This document shows, in pieces, positions 34,137 through 42,035 of a DNA stretch of 64,000 bases. The notes below the pieces were generated by a model. It ran no database searches. It was not told the origin of the DNA and saw only the letters and a list, made by a program, of their open reading frames with translations. Numbering within the stretch: position 1 is the stretch's first letter; the number at the start of each line of letters is the position of its first letter. The position numbers were made by a program, and so were the translations under genes. The stretch comes from Pseudomonas sp. GM41(2012) (lineage in GTDB: Bacteria > Pseudomonadota > Gammaproteobacteria > Pseudomonadales > Pseudomonadaceae), in NCBI RefSeq assembly GCF_000282315.2, contig NZ_AKJN02000008.1, forward strand, positions 930,001 to 994,000, read 5' to 3'.

Positions 34137-34617
34137 TGACTACTCCTTGTTGAGCCGTGATGGGCTTCACAGAGATTAAGCGAAGGCAAAACGAGAGTCT
34201 ACATGTCAGGCAGTTCCAGCCATTACGGTATTTTTCACGGCTATAAAATCCTCTCAAATACGCTGCGCACGCTTGCGTTAGCCTAGGCGTGAAGAGTTCT
34301 CTCCTTACTCAAGGGCGGACGAACTCAGCGCTCCGAGGAGAATGCCCGCTTCCTAACCCGCCCAATCAGCATGTTTCCTATGAGCTTCGAGGCCGTTGGG
34401 CTTCTGCCGGATACCACTGTGGGCTTTTCCTCCTCGTTAATCGATCCATCTGCTCATTGCCTACCATATGACCGAGCAGATCGAGTCCGTGCATGCTCGG
34501 ACTGCATCGCCACGCTATCCAGCGTTTGAGACTGCAAGATGTGTTTGCCAGCCGCTTGTTCACCGGAGTGTCTCTCCAGAAACCCTTTTCGATCGATTGG
34601 TTTTTGGGCGAACATCG
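34137..34617. other. Gap of 481 bp
   Basis: No convincing gene or relic. Contains short open frames on both strands without ribosome-binding sites or recognisable peptides. The right end leads into tandem promoter repeats. Confidence 0.5.
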
Positions 34618-34683
34618 GTTGACACTTTTGTGGAAATGCATAAAAATTCAGTTGACAGATTTTTCGATATGCATAGTTTTTGA
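34618..34683 (+). promoter_or_regulatory. Two tandem 33-bp repeats, each a promoter-like unit
   Basis: Units at 34618-34650 and 34651-34683 both begin GTTGACA and share ATGCATA at the same distance. Each provides TTGACA, a 16-nt spacer and an A/T-rich -10 (TAAAAA or TAGTTT). About 22 of 33 positions agree. The 33-bp period is about three helical turns, as expected for two regulator sites on one DNA face. They lie just before the unknown gene/XRE-ImmA operon. Confidence 0.6.
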
Positions 34684-34694
34684 GGGTCCGCCTG

Positions 34695-35312
34695 ATGCTT
34701 GAGACTCAACACCCCAGCTATTTCGAACCAAGACTGCAGCCTGAATACTTGGACAGGTTTTGTCAGGAAGTATCTTCCGTCGCTTACGGTGCGTTGGAAG
34801 ATTCCACTACCCAATACGACACCGCATACACGCGCGGCACGCTGCTGTTCGGTCGACTGCAGGGGCTTTCCCAAGTCTTAGGTAAAGACAAGTCGTTGCC
34901 TTGGCTGGAGTTGAGAAATGCGACCCTGGACTTCACGGTAAGCGTAAACGGCGTTCTTTTTCAGGTGGTCACGGACAATCCTCAAGACATCAGGAAAACT
35001 CACCGCATTAAGGCCAATCCGCTGGAGCAACACCAACTGAGTTTGTTCGAGGTGTCTCCAGAGGTTTGCACTTGGCGGGTTTATCTGTCGAGCAACCAGG
35101 ACCCTGAATTCCCTAAAATCGAAACGGCGATTGTCGGTTTTGACGCCAATCTGAATGTCGTTTGCCTTTGGAAGCATGAGCAGAGATCAGGTGTGTCTGT
35201 TCGAGCCATGGAGCAGCATCCTCAGGTCGATGTAACTGAAGCTCAACCGCGTCGTAAAAAGAAAGACGCAGATACGGATACTGCAAATGATGTTGGCCCG
35301 ATAGATGGATGA
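34695..35312 (+). CDS. Unknown protein co-transcribed with XRE/ImmA regulator
   Basis: A 205-aa soluble protein; ATG 34695 is preferred to an in-frame TTG at 34680 because TGAGGG lies upstream of it. No family recognised. The central part is strand-rich (LDFTVSVNGVLFQVVTDNPQ), the end is a basic and acidic linker (RRKKKDADTD). It overlaps the XRE/ImmA gene by 8 bp. In such pairs the first gene is often the target or partner of the metallopeptidase, but this is inference. Confidence 0.65.
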   Translation: MLETQHPSYFEPRLQPEYLDRFCQEVSSVAYGALEDSTTQYDTAYTRGTLLFGRLQGLSQVLGKDKSLPWLELRNATLDFTVSVNGVLFQVVTDNPQDIRKTHRIKANPLEQHQLSLFEVSPEVCTWRVYLSSNQDPEFPKIETAIVGFDANLNVVCLWKHEQRSGVSVRAMEQHPQVDVTEAQPRRKKKDADTDTANDVGPIDG

Positions 35313-36405
35313 AAGAACGCAACAGCTCACATTTGGCGAAGAGTTTTCTCCCGAGAAACTCCGGTTGGCCAGATGCGCCGCAGGCCTTTCGCTTGCGGAG
35401 TTGGGTGAGCTGCTAGGGGTTAGCCGGCAGTACGCGCACAAGCTCGAAATCAACACTATTCCTAACAGGGCGCAGATCGAAGTGCTCAGTAAGGCGTTAG
35501 GCGTTACCGAGGGATTTTTATCGAGCCCTCGGCGTGGCTCTGTGGAGCTTGAGCAATGCCATTTTCGAAGTCTTCGCTCGTCTACGCAAACAGTGAAGAA
35601 GAGCATCGCCTCTCAAGTTGAGTTGTTTGAGCTGTTCCTTGACGGACTGGAAAAGGAAATCGATTTTCCCGCAGTGAAGTTCTCCACCTTTGACGAGACG
35701 CTCCTGAACCACGACTCGATGGAGGTCGCCGCTGAGCGATTTCGACGTGAGCAGTCGATTGGTATAGGCCCAATCGCGAATATGACCCGTTTGGTGGAAA
35801 GTGTTGGTGTTTTGGTTGTAAACCTCGCGGATGCTGATGACCGAGTCGATGCATTCTCGTTGTACAACAAGCGACCTCTGATCGTGCGCAACATCGCGAA
35901 GGAGAACCCATGTCGTCAACGCTTCGACATTGCTCATGAACTGGGTCACCTAGTCATGCACCAGGGGGTCGAGACGGGATGTCGCACCACTGAAGATCAG
36001 GCCAACCAGTTTGCGAGCGCCTTGTTGATGCCTCGTGCGAGCTTTGCAGGAGAGTTTCCTCCCATGCGGGGGCAGTACCTCAATTGGTCTGCACTCCGGG
36101 AGCTCAAGCTGCGTTGGAAAGTGAGTTTCAAAGCGCTCATTTACCGTGCGCAGACACTGAATCTGATCACCCAGGATCAGGCACGGTCGGGATTCACCTA
36201 TCTCAATCGCAACGGATTCACTCGGCGAGAGGAGCTGGACGAACAGATTGAGATGGAATCTCCCAGCCTTGTTCAGAAGGCTATCGAGCTTCTGGATCAT
36301 GCAACTTGGCGCGGTATCTTGAAGGATTCAGGACTTACAGATGCGCTTGTCACCGATCGCTTCATGCTCAGGGTGCCTGTGGCTCCGTTGTCTCTCGTCA
36401 AGTGA
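35305..36405 (+). CDS. XRE-HTH / ImmA-IrrE metallopeptidase fusion
   Basis: A 366-aa protein. An XRE-type HTH occupies about residues 17-70 (SLAELGELLGVSRQYAHKLE). The ImmA/IrrE (DUF955) domain has the zinc motif in FDIAHELGHLVMH (HELGH at 211-215) and the downstream EDQANQFASALLMP with the third ligand. Such fusions sense phage or stress signals and cleave repressors or antitoxins, or act as regulators. It probably controls its own operon through the tandem repeats upstream. The first gene of the operon is unknown. Confidence 0.85.
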   Translation: MDERTQQLTFGEEFSPEKLRLARCAAGLSLAELGELLGVSRQYAHKLEINTIPNRAQIEVLSKALGVTEGFLSSPRRGSVELEQCHFRSLRSSTQTVKKSIASQVELFELFLDGLEKEIDFPAVKFSTFDETLLNHDSMEVAAERFRREQSIGIGPIANMTRLVESVGVLVVNLADADDRVDAFSLYNKRPLIVRNIAKENPCRQRFDIAHELGHLVMHQGVETGCRTTEDQANQFASALLMPRASFAGEFPPMRGQYLNWSALRELKLRWKVSFKALIYRAQTLNLITQDQARSGFTYLNRNGFTRREELDEQIEMESPSLVQKAIELLDHATWRGILKDSGLTDALVTDRFMLRVPVAPLSLVK

Positions 36406-36633
36406 AGGCCTGATTCAATTGGGTGAATCGCCCCGAATACTTTAGCTACATGAACCCCGTCGGCAGGTATCCCTTGCTTATGTAGCGAGCCTGATTGAGT
36501 CGATGTGGATCTCAGGGAATGGGCGCGGATAAGTCGGGCGCAGCCCCGAGGAGTGAAGGTTATTTGAAGTCGTCTTGACGGGCGAAATGGCGGGTGTCAA
36601 TTTGGCATCAAACTGCTGAGTCATGGAGGACGT

Positions 36634-38184
36634 GTGAAGATCACGATCAATGTGTTCTTGCTTAAGGCAGGAAGAACTGTTCTCGACGCGTTGACTGATG
36701 AATCCAGGCTGCGGCCCATTTCATTTTCACTGCAGGGCGTCGAGTGCCTCTTCTACCACCAGACCAATCCGTCTCACCCGAAATGGACACAGCTGTTCAG
36801 CAATATTGAGGAAGTCGCGCAGCTGGATCTGACAGGCCGGTCGCTCAAGGCGCTCCTGGTCATGGCGGTTCAGGATCGAGTGTTTTGCTTCACGTTCGGT
36901 CACGCCCGGCATCTGATTGATGCACTTGGAATCGAGCGCTATTTTGGACTGAGAACAGCGTTAAGCCTGACGGATCCGCTACTCATCAAGTCAGTGGAAA
37001 AGGCGAGCATTGATCGAACTCCGCTGCGTTCAAAAGCGCAATCTTCAAAGCACTTGGCCATTTCGGAGTTCGATTTTAAATTCGACTCGGAGATTCTCAA
37101 GTCGCTCACTGGAGTGGTTGAGAGCGACCAGGATGAAGGCGAGTATGTGAGTGGCTCGGACTCCTTGGCTTTGCACTCCGATGTCAGGCTCGAACAACTT
37201 CCCGAGATCGCTGCTCGTCTACTGACGGCTTATGAGGACGAGCGATGCAAGGAAAAGTACCCGTGGATGGACTTCATTGTCCCGGTACGAGATGCAACGC
37301 TCGTGGCGCAGCTTGATGAGCAACTGGTGGTTGCGATTAACGCTCAAGAGTTTGATCGAGTCCGCGCGGCAGCTCCCCAGCTATTATCTGATGACATTAG
37401 CGGCTTTGGTTATCTGAGGCACCGTGCGCGATCGCGTAACGGCCCTGCGATTGCCTACGATCTGGATCTTCGACAGGTGCTCCTGGCCAAGCAGATCCTT
37501 GGTGCGGTCACGCTGCAATCGCTGAGTTCGGAGCGCATCTACCTGTATGGGGCGGACGAGCAGCAACTCGCTGCCTGGCCCGTGTACGGTTGCCTTGAGG
37601 CGGAGATCGAATTCGAAGAAAAGATCTACCTGCTCAGCGAGGGGGATTGGTACCAGATTGATCGAGACTACACGGGCCAGGTAAACCAATACTTCGAAGC
37701 GGCTTCCAGATCTACCCTCCAGTTCCCTCGGTACGGTACCGACCAAGAAGGCCCGTACTTAAGACGGGTCGTCGACAACGTAAATTTCTTTCTGCTTGAT
37801 CAGAAGCTGATTCGTTTGAACGGTGCTGCGAGTCCATTTGAGTTCTGTGACCTGATGACGCCGCAATACGACATCATCCACGTAAAAAAATACTCATCGT
37901 CCAGCGTCTTGAGCCATCTGTTCTCCCAGGCGTACGTGTCCGCTGAGGCGCTTATCAATGATCCCGACGTAACGGCGCAGGTTAATAGACATCTCGCTCA
38001 GGAGGGGGAGTTTCAGTTCGTATTCGACTCGGCCACACAGCCTAGAAACAAGATAGTGTTCGCCATCATGCAACCCAACGAAGTCCTGCATATGCCATTC
38101 TTCTCAAAGGTCAACTTCAGGCAGTTTTCCCAGCGATTGATCGCTATGGGCTACCAGGTTGAGGTGTGCAGGATTGGTAACTGA
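36634..38184 (+). CDS. TIGR04141 / DUF6119 sporadically distributed protein
   Basis: A 516-aa protein from GTG 36634 behind GGAGGA. The pattern fits the TIGR04141 (DUF6119) family: an N-terminal strand-rich domain (ITINVFLLKAGRT), a central EGDWYQIDRDYTGQVNQYF segment, then FFLLDQKLIRLNGAASPFEF and the very typical IIHVKKYSSSSVLSHLFSQ with an AYVSAEALIND follow-on. The family is scattered among bacteria next to defence genes and mobile elements. Its biochemical role is not known to me. It stands alone, about 230 bp after the XRE/ImmA gene. Confidence 0.8.
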   Translation: MKITINVFLLKAGRTVLDALTDESRLRPISFSLQGVECLFYHQTNPSHPKWTQLFSNIEEVAQLDLTGRSLKALLVMAVQDRVFCFTFGHARHLIDALGIERYFGLRTALSLTDPLLIKSVEKASIDRTPLRSKAQSSKHLAISEFDFKFDSEILKSLTGVVESDQDEGEYVSGSDSLALHSDVRLEQLPEIAARLLTAYEDERCKEKYPWMDFIVPVRDATLVAQLDEQLVVAINAQEFDRVRAAAPQLLSDDISGFGYLRHRARSRNGPAIAYDLDLRQVLLAKQILGAVTLQSLSSERIYLYGADEQQLAAWPVYGCLEAEIEFEEKIYLLSEGDWYQIDRDYTGQVNQYFEAASRSTLQFPRYGTDQEGPYLRRVVDNVNFFLLDQKLIRLNGAASPFEFCDLMTPQYDIIHVKKYSSSSVLSHLFSQAYVSAEALINDPDVTAQVNRHLAQEGEFQFVFDSATQPRNKIVFAIMQPNEVLHMPFFSKVNFRQFSQRLIAMGYQVEVCRIGN

Positions 38185-38662
38185 AAACAAGGGCGCTCTC
38201 ACCTACACCAGGAGGCCTCGCAGCCCATAGCTTGGAAGAGACTGCCGAACTGGTTCAGGTGTCTCCGGTTTTTTCGGAGTCGCTGCCTTATTGATCAGTG
38301 ACGAACATCACTAGGCACGGAGGTTTTTGTGAAAGGTAAAAGCTCAGTTTTCTACACATGAGCCGATAGCCAGAAGTGGCGTGGAACCTTTGAGTATCGA
38401 AGCTAAGGTGAGTGAGCGTGAGCTATGAACGCTTGCTCTCAACGGTTGTCTCAACCGTGGAAGGATGGCATTCATTCGCTTCTGAAGAAGGGGGAGTGTT
38501 CACTCAAGCTCCCTATCTGTATACTGATTGACAAACTGAAAGCTCGAACGCCTGCAAAAATTTCCTAGGCTTCGATGAGCTGCAAGCACTAACCCTACCG
38601 ATTGTGCTTAGCTTAGCTTACATGCTAATTTGAATTATCCATGCCGTTTCTTGAGAGAAGCC
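38185..38662. other. Gap of 478 bp
   Basis: Nothing recognisable: no gene, repeat or terminator that I could support. It must hold the promoter of the small gene at 38663. Confidence 0.5.
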
Positions 38663-38842
38663 ATGAGTCTGATTGCACTGATTGAGCTCACCAATCGTAG
38701 AAAATATGAAGCCTCTGACGTTCGCGCCGCGCGAATGGAAGAGAGCCGAGAGCGCCTGCGCCAATACGACCAAGAGATTGAGAAGCGTATCGCTTCCCAA
38801 GCCGTGAGCCAGGCCCTGCTAGCTAAGACCTGCAGCCTCTAA
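38663..38842 (+). CDS. Small helical protein upstream of the peptidase gene
   Basis: A 59-aa protein from ATG 38663 behind GAGAGA. It is one long charged helix (ARMEESRERLRQYDQEIEKR) between two mildly hydrophobic ends. No family recognised. It ends 18 bp before the hairpin that overlaps the start of the large cysteine-peptidase gene, so it could be a partner, inhibitor or leader gene. The in-frame TTG at 38630 has no ribosome-binding site. Confidence 0.5.
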   Translation: MSLIALIELTNRRKYEASDVRAARMEESRERLRQYDQEIEKRIASQAVSQALLAKTCSL

Positions 38843-38859
38843 CCTATTCTCGAAGGAAA

Positions 38860-38885
38860 AAGCAGCCGGATGGCTGCTTTTTTTA
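38860..38885 (+). terminator. Intrinsic terminator overlapping a start codon
   Basis: AAGCAGCC / GGCTGCTT with the 4-nt loop GGAT, then six T residues. The first ATG of the next gene (38870) begins in the loop. Confidence 0.8.
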
Positions 38886-41071
38886 TGCCTATGACTCCGT
38901 ACCTTGTTTCTGAATTCGCGAAGCCGACGATCACCAATCTTGTCAGGGAATGCTTTGGGTATGACTTTCCGGACATTTTCAGCAAGGATCAGGTCGACTA
39001 CCTGTTTACCTATCTGACCTGCCTGGAAGCCAAGACAGTGCTTCTGGAGTTCAACTACGTCGACAAGGACTACCTGGAAGACTTTTCACGCTACTACGTT
39101 AAGCGCTTCGGCAACGACGGCCACAAATGTGCGCGCCTCCATTTTTTCTCTTCGTCCGTCGATCACCGTACGATTACATCGATTTTGAAGCGTGGTGAAG
39201 CTGCTCAGGCCGAAATCGATGACCTGAACAGCGACTACCTTGGCTTTATGGTGATCAAACCGTTGCCTCGAACTTTCATTGGGAAGACCTGCCTGAAGGT
39301 CATGCCGGATGAACGAAGCGAGAGCAAACGTAAGCGACGACTCGCTCGTGAATACAGCGTCGACCTGTTCGGGATCTCGCTCAAGGTGGAGTCGATTGCC
39401 TTTCAGGAACAAGACAAGGTGGTTGCCGCCTGTGCAACGACGGCTATTTGGGCTTCCTTGCATGCGCTGAAATTGCGTAGCACACGCAGTATCCACTCGT
39501 GCAGCGAGATCACGATCAACGCCATCAACCATGTTGAAGACTCATCCAACAGCTTTCCGAATCAACAACTGAGCAACAAGCAAATTTTGCGCTCATTAGA
39601 CGTTGAAGGATTGCGCTACCACGCCAAGAGTATGGAAGCACCTGACAAGCCTTATTTCCTGCAGTCAGTGATTGCGCATATCAACAGCTCGCTTCCCATG
39701 ATTCTCACAGGCGAAGTGTTTTCCCAGGTGCTTACGGCTCCTAACGCGGCTGCAAATGATGCCAGCCTGGACTGTGCTTCGACTGGTCCGGAAACCGCGA
39801 GTGAGTCGCAAGCACAGGATGTGACTGACAGTCATGGTGGGCAAACAGCTAAGCCTGTGTTCAAAGCCCGTGGCGGACACGCCATTTGTGTGGTGGGCTA
39901 CAAGGTTGATCAGGACGAACAGGTTTTATACGTCCATGATGACCGGCTGGGGCCCTATGCCCGGGCCAAGCTGATTGGAATTGATGGGTATAACTTGATA
40001 GAAGGCTCGGCTCCACGCGACATCAAGTGGGCGCTTGGCCTGCAACGGATGAACGAGGCGGGTGGTTGGGGTGAGCCACATGAACTGATCACCCCTGATT
40101 TTTCCGTGGTTCCTTGCGACAGGAAAGCACGTCTTCCTTTTATATACGTGTATGAAACCTCCAATCTCATCGTCAAAGAACTGAAGAATATGGCAGGTGG
40201 CGAGCCATTGGATTTTTTAAGCTACGAAATTGAGCTGCGTGAAATTTCTGATATCCGCAGTGAGGTGTTGGCACATATTCCCGACACTAAAAACCATCAT
40301 AGTGATGAGGTTCTTGATGCCAGTCCGGAGCAAGTAGAGGCATGGCAAGCGAAAAAAGTCGAATTCCTGACGACCAGTTATGCTCGCCTTCAGTGGGTTG
40401 TGTCATTTAACAACGAAGACATTCCGCTCTTCAAAGTGCTGATCGATGCGAGCGAAATTCCTCAAGGGAATGCTGTCTCCGCCATTCTTGCCTATGACAT
40501 TTTTATGGGCGAGGCGTTGCTCGATTTGATCCGGCAAAGTGCTGATCCGGATGTGGTGGAGGTCAACTCCGGTCACTTTTATCAGTCTTTCCTTCGACGT
40601 TTGAAAGCAGACGAATCAAGCCGTACAACGTATCTGGACAAGACCTATGGCTCGCCACGCGCCCCAAAAAATTTACGTGCAAGTGAGTTCGAAGGTGGGA
40701 ATATAGTACTGAATAGTACGCTGGAGACCTTGTACGAGCCTAATGGAATAAAGCTGTTGGACATGTTCCCGACCTTCGCAAGCGGTGAAGTCGGCAATTT
40801 GATCTGGGCAGTTTCTCTGGATGGTGATTTGTTAATCGCCGCCGAGCATGACGGTCGTGGACATCCCAGTATCACGGGTTTCAAGCCCGCTCGAATAGCG
40901 GGTGAGATCAGGCGTCCTACAGAAGGCGAATCGCTCCTCATTAATGTGGAGTCAGGACGTTACAGTCGCGACTACGTCAATCGGATTGAGCTATTGGAGA
41001 ATGCAAAAAAACGCTTTGAACGCTATTTCCCTGAGCAAACGTTCGAGATCCAGATAATAGAAGGTCGCTGA
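38870..41071 (+). CDS. Large protein with a papain-like cysteine-peptidase domain
   Basis: Up to 733 aa. Start is uncertain: ATG 38870 has GAAGGA 12 bp upstream but lies in the terminator loop; ATG 38885 and 38891 are alternatives. A peptidase core is suggested by FQEQDKVVAACATTAIWASL (Gln181, Cys188), RGGHAICVVGYKV (His337) and YVHDDRLGPYAR (Asp357/358), in the order Q-C-H-D of papain/C39-like folds. A low-complexity insert (about 290-330) separates Cys and His. The regions before and after (1-170, 370-733) match nothing I know. It could be a defence protease acting on host or phage proteins; this is inference. Confidence 0.7.
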   Translation: MAAFFMPMTPYLVSEFAKPTITNLVRECFGYDFPDIFSKDQVDYLFTYLTCLEAKTVLLEFNYVDKDYLEDFSRYYVKRFGNDGHKCARLHFFSSSVDHRTITSILKRGEAAQAEIDDLNSDYLGFMVIKPLPRTFIGKTCLKVMPDERSESKRKRRLAREYSVDLFGISLKVESIAFQEQDKVVAACATTAIWASLHALKLRSTRSIHSCSEITINAINHVEDSSNSFPNQQLSNKQILRSLDVEGLRYHAKSMEAPDKPYFLQSVIAHINSSLPMILTGEVFSQVLTAPNAAANDASLDCASTGPETASESQAQDVTDSHGGQTAKPVFKARGGHAICVVGYKVDQDEQVLYVHDDRLGPYARAKLIGIDGYNLIEGSAPRDIKWALGLQRMNEAGGWGEPHELITPDFSVVPCDRKARLPFIYVYETSNLIVKELKNMAGGEPLDFLSYEIELREISDIRSEVLAHIPDTKNHHSDEVLDASPEQVEAWQAKKVEFLTTSYARLQWVVSFNNEDIPLFKVLIDASEIPQGNAVSAILAYDIFMGEALLDLIRQSADPDVVEVNSGHFYQSFLRRLKADESSRTTYLDKTYGSPRAPKNLRASEFEGGNIVLNSTLETLYEPNGIKLLDMFPTFASGEVGNLIWAVSLDGDLLIAAEHDGRGHPSITGFKPARIAGEIRRPTEGESLLINVESGRYSRDYVNRIELLENAKKRFERYFPEQTFEIQIIEGR

Positions 41072-41435
41072 GCGGGTGGCGTTGAGCTCGTAGCCGCCAT
41101 TACTACTCATGTTGCGCACCGCCGGGATGCAGATGCGCCCGTTTTTCTCATGAAAAGTGAAGGTGTTCGTGCCGGCGCCGATTGATCTAGTTGCCGAAAT
41201 GCTACTGATCCAGTCTGACTCATCTCGAACCTTCGCCTACGCTGGATTTGTACCAATTTGAAGGTGGGGCTGTCTTGCGTCGGCACGTGGGTCAATTCGG
41301 TGTCGGCGTGAACAGTAGTGATACCCAACCGGCAGAAGGTGGACGTGGATGGGTTACGGCAGACTCTCAAAGCCTGGTGCCCTCGAAGCCGCAAATTTGA
41401 TTACACTGGGCCACCACAATATAGGAGCTATACCC
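41072..41435 (-). other. Gap with a minus-strand coding relic
   Basis: On the minus strand, about 41060-41230 reads without stops as WISSISATRSIGAGTNTFTF, then HEKNGRICIPAVRNMSSNGG, a coherent protein-like stretch with no start and an upstream stop. It is probably the C-terminal remnant of an unidentified gene cut by the peptidase gene. Confidence 0.4.
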
Positions 41436-41648
41436 ATGAAAACCTGTACCGTTTTTGGGGATATGCAGTCCGACAGTGCCGCCGAACAATACCCGACCGT
41501 GACCCTGTGTAATGAATGCGTCGAGCAGGACGCCCTGGCCGAAGAGGATAATCAAATTGTCAGCCAGGGAGCCTACGACGAGTCTTTCGGCGACAGCTGT
41601 GAGTGGTGCGGAATCACCAGCGCCGAGGAAGAGGGTGCCGTGCAGTAG
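41436..41648 (+). CDS. Small zinc-ribbon-like protein
   Basis: A 70-aa acidic protein from ATG 41436 behind ATAGGAGC. It has two Cys-x2-Cys pairs (TLCNECVEQ and DSCEWCGITS), spaced about 30 residues apart, and could bind one zinc. No enzyme motif. Similar small proteins occur widely in pseudomonads. Function unknown. Confidence 0.6.
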   Translation: MKTCTVFGDMQSDSAAEQYPTVTLCNECVEQDALAEEDNQIVSQGAYDESFGDSCEWCGITSAEEEGAVQ

Positions 41649-41745
41649 CGGCTAGGTCTAGGTATAGGTGCCTCGGATCTAGGCCTCTCTCAGAGCCCCA
41701 CCTAAACAAGCCTCCACAAAGGGCGGTTTTTCTGTCTACACAGGC

Positions 41746-41952
41746 TCAGTTTTCGTTGCCTGCATGCACCTCGTACGGGGTGAAGCGGATCACTTCTTGG
41801 TCCAGCCATTCATTGATCTGCATCAGCCTGGCCTGCTCTCGTTCAATCTCATTCATAGACCATACCTGAGTTGCGTCACGCACCGCCCGGAACCCTCCTG
41901 CGTTCTGCGGGGCCACGCCCATTAACTGCGGCGGTATGCGCAGCATGGCCAC
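41746..41952 (-). pseudogene. C-terminal remnant of a P2-like phage portal protein
   Basis: The 68 residues read LRIPPQLMGVAPQNAGGFRA, then NEIEREQARLMQINEWLDQE and VIRFTPYEV. This matches the conserved end of GpQ-type portal proteins (RIPPQLMGI-P-N-GGFG, E-L-P-Q-R/M-x-E-N-W). Everything before it is missing. It shows that a P2-like prophage or satellite once occupied this position. Confidence 0.75.
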
Positions 41953-42035
41953 TCGTTTTTACCATTCAGTTCGGTGTACCTATTTCCCTGAACTGAGTTC
42001 AACACTGGTGACACAAAAAAACCGACACGCCTAGG

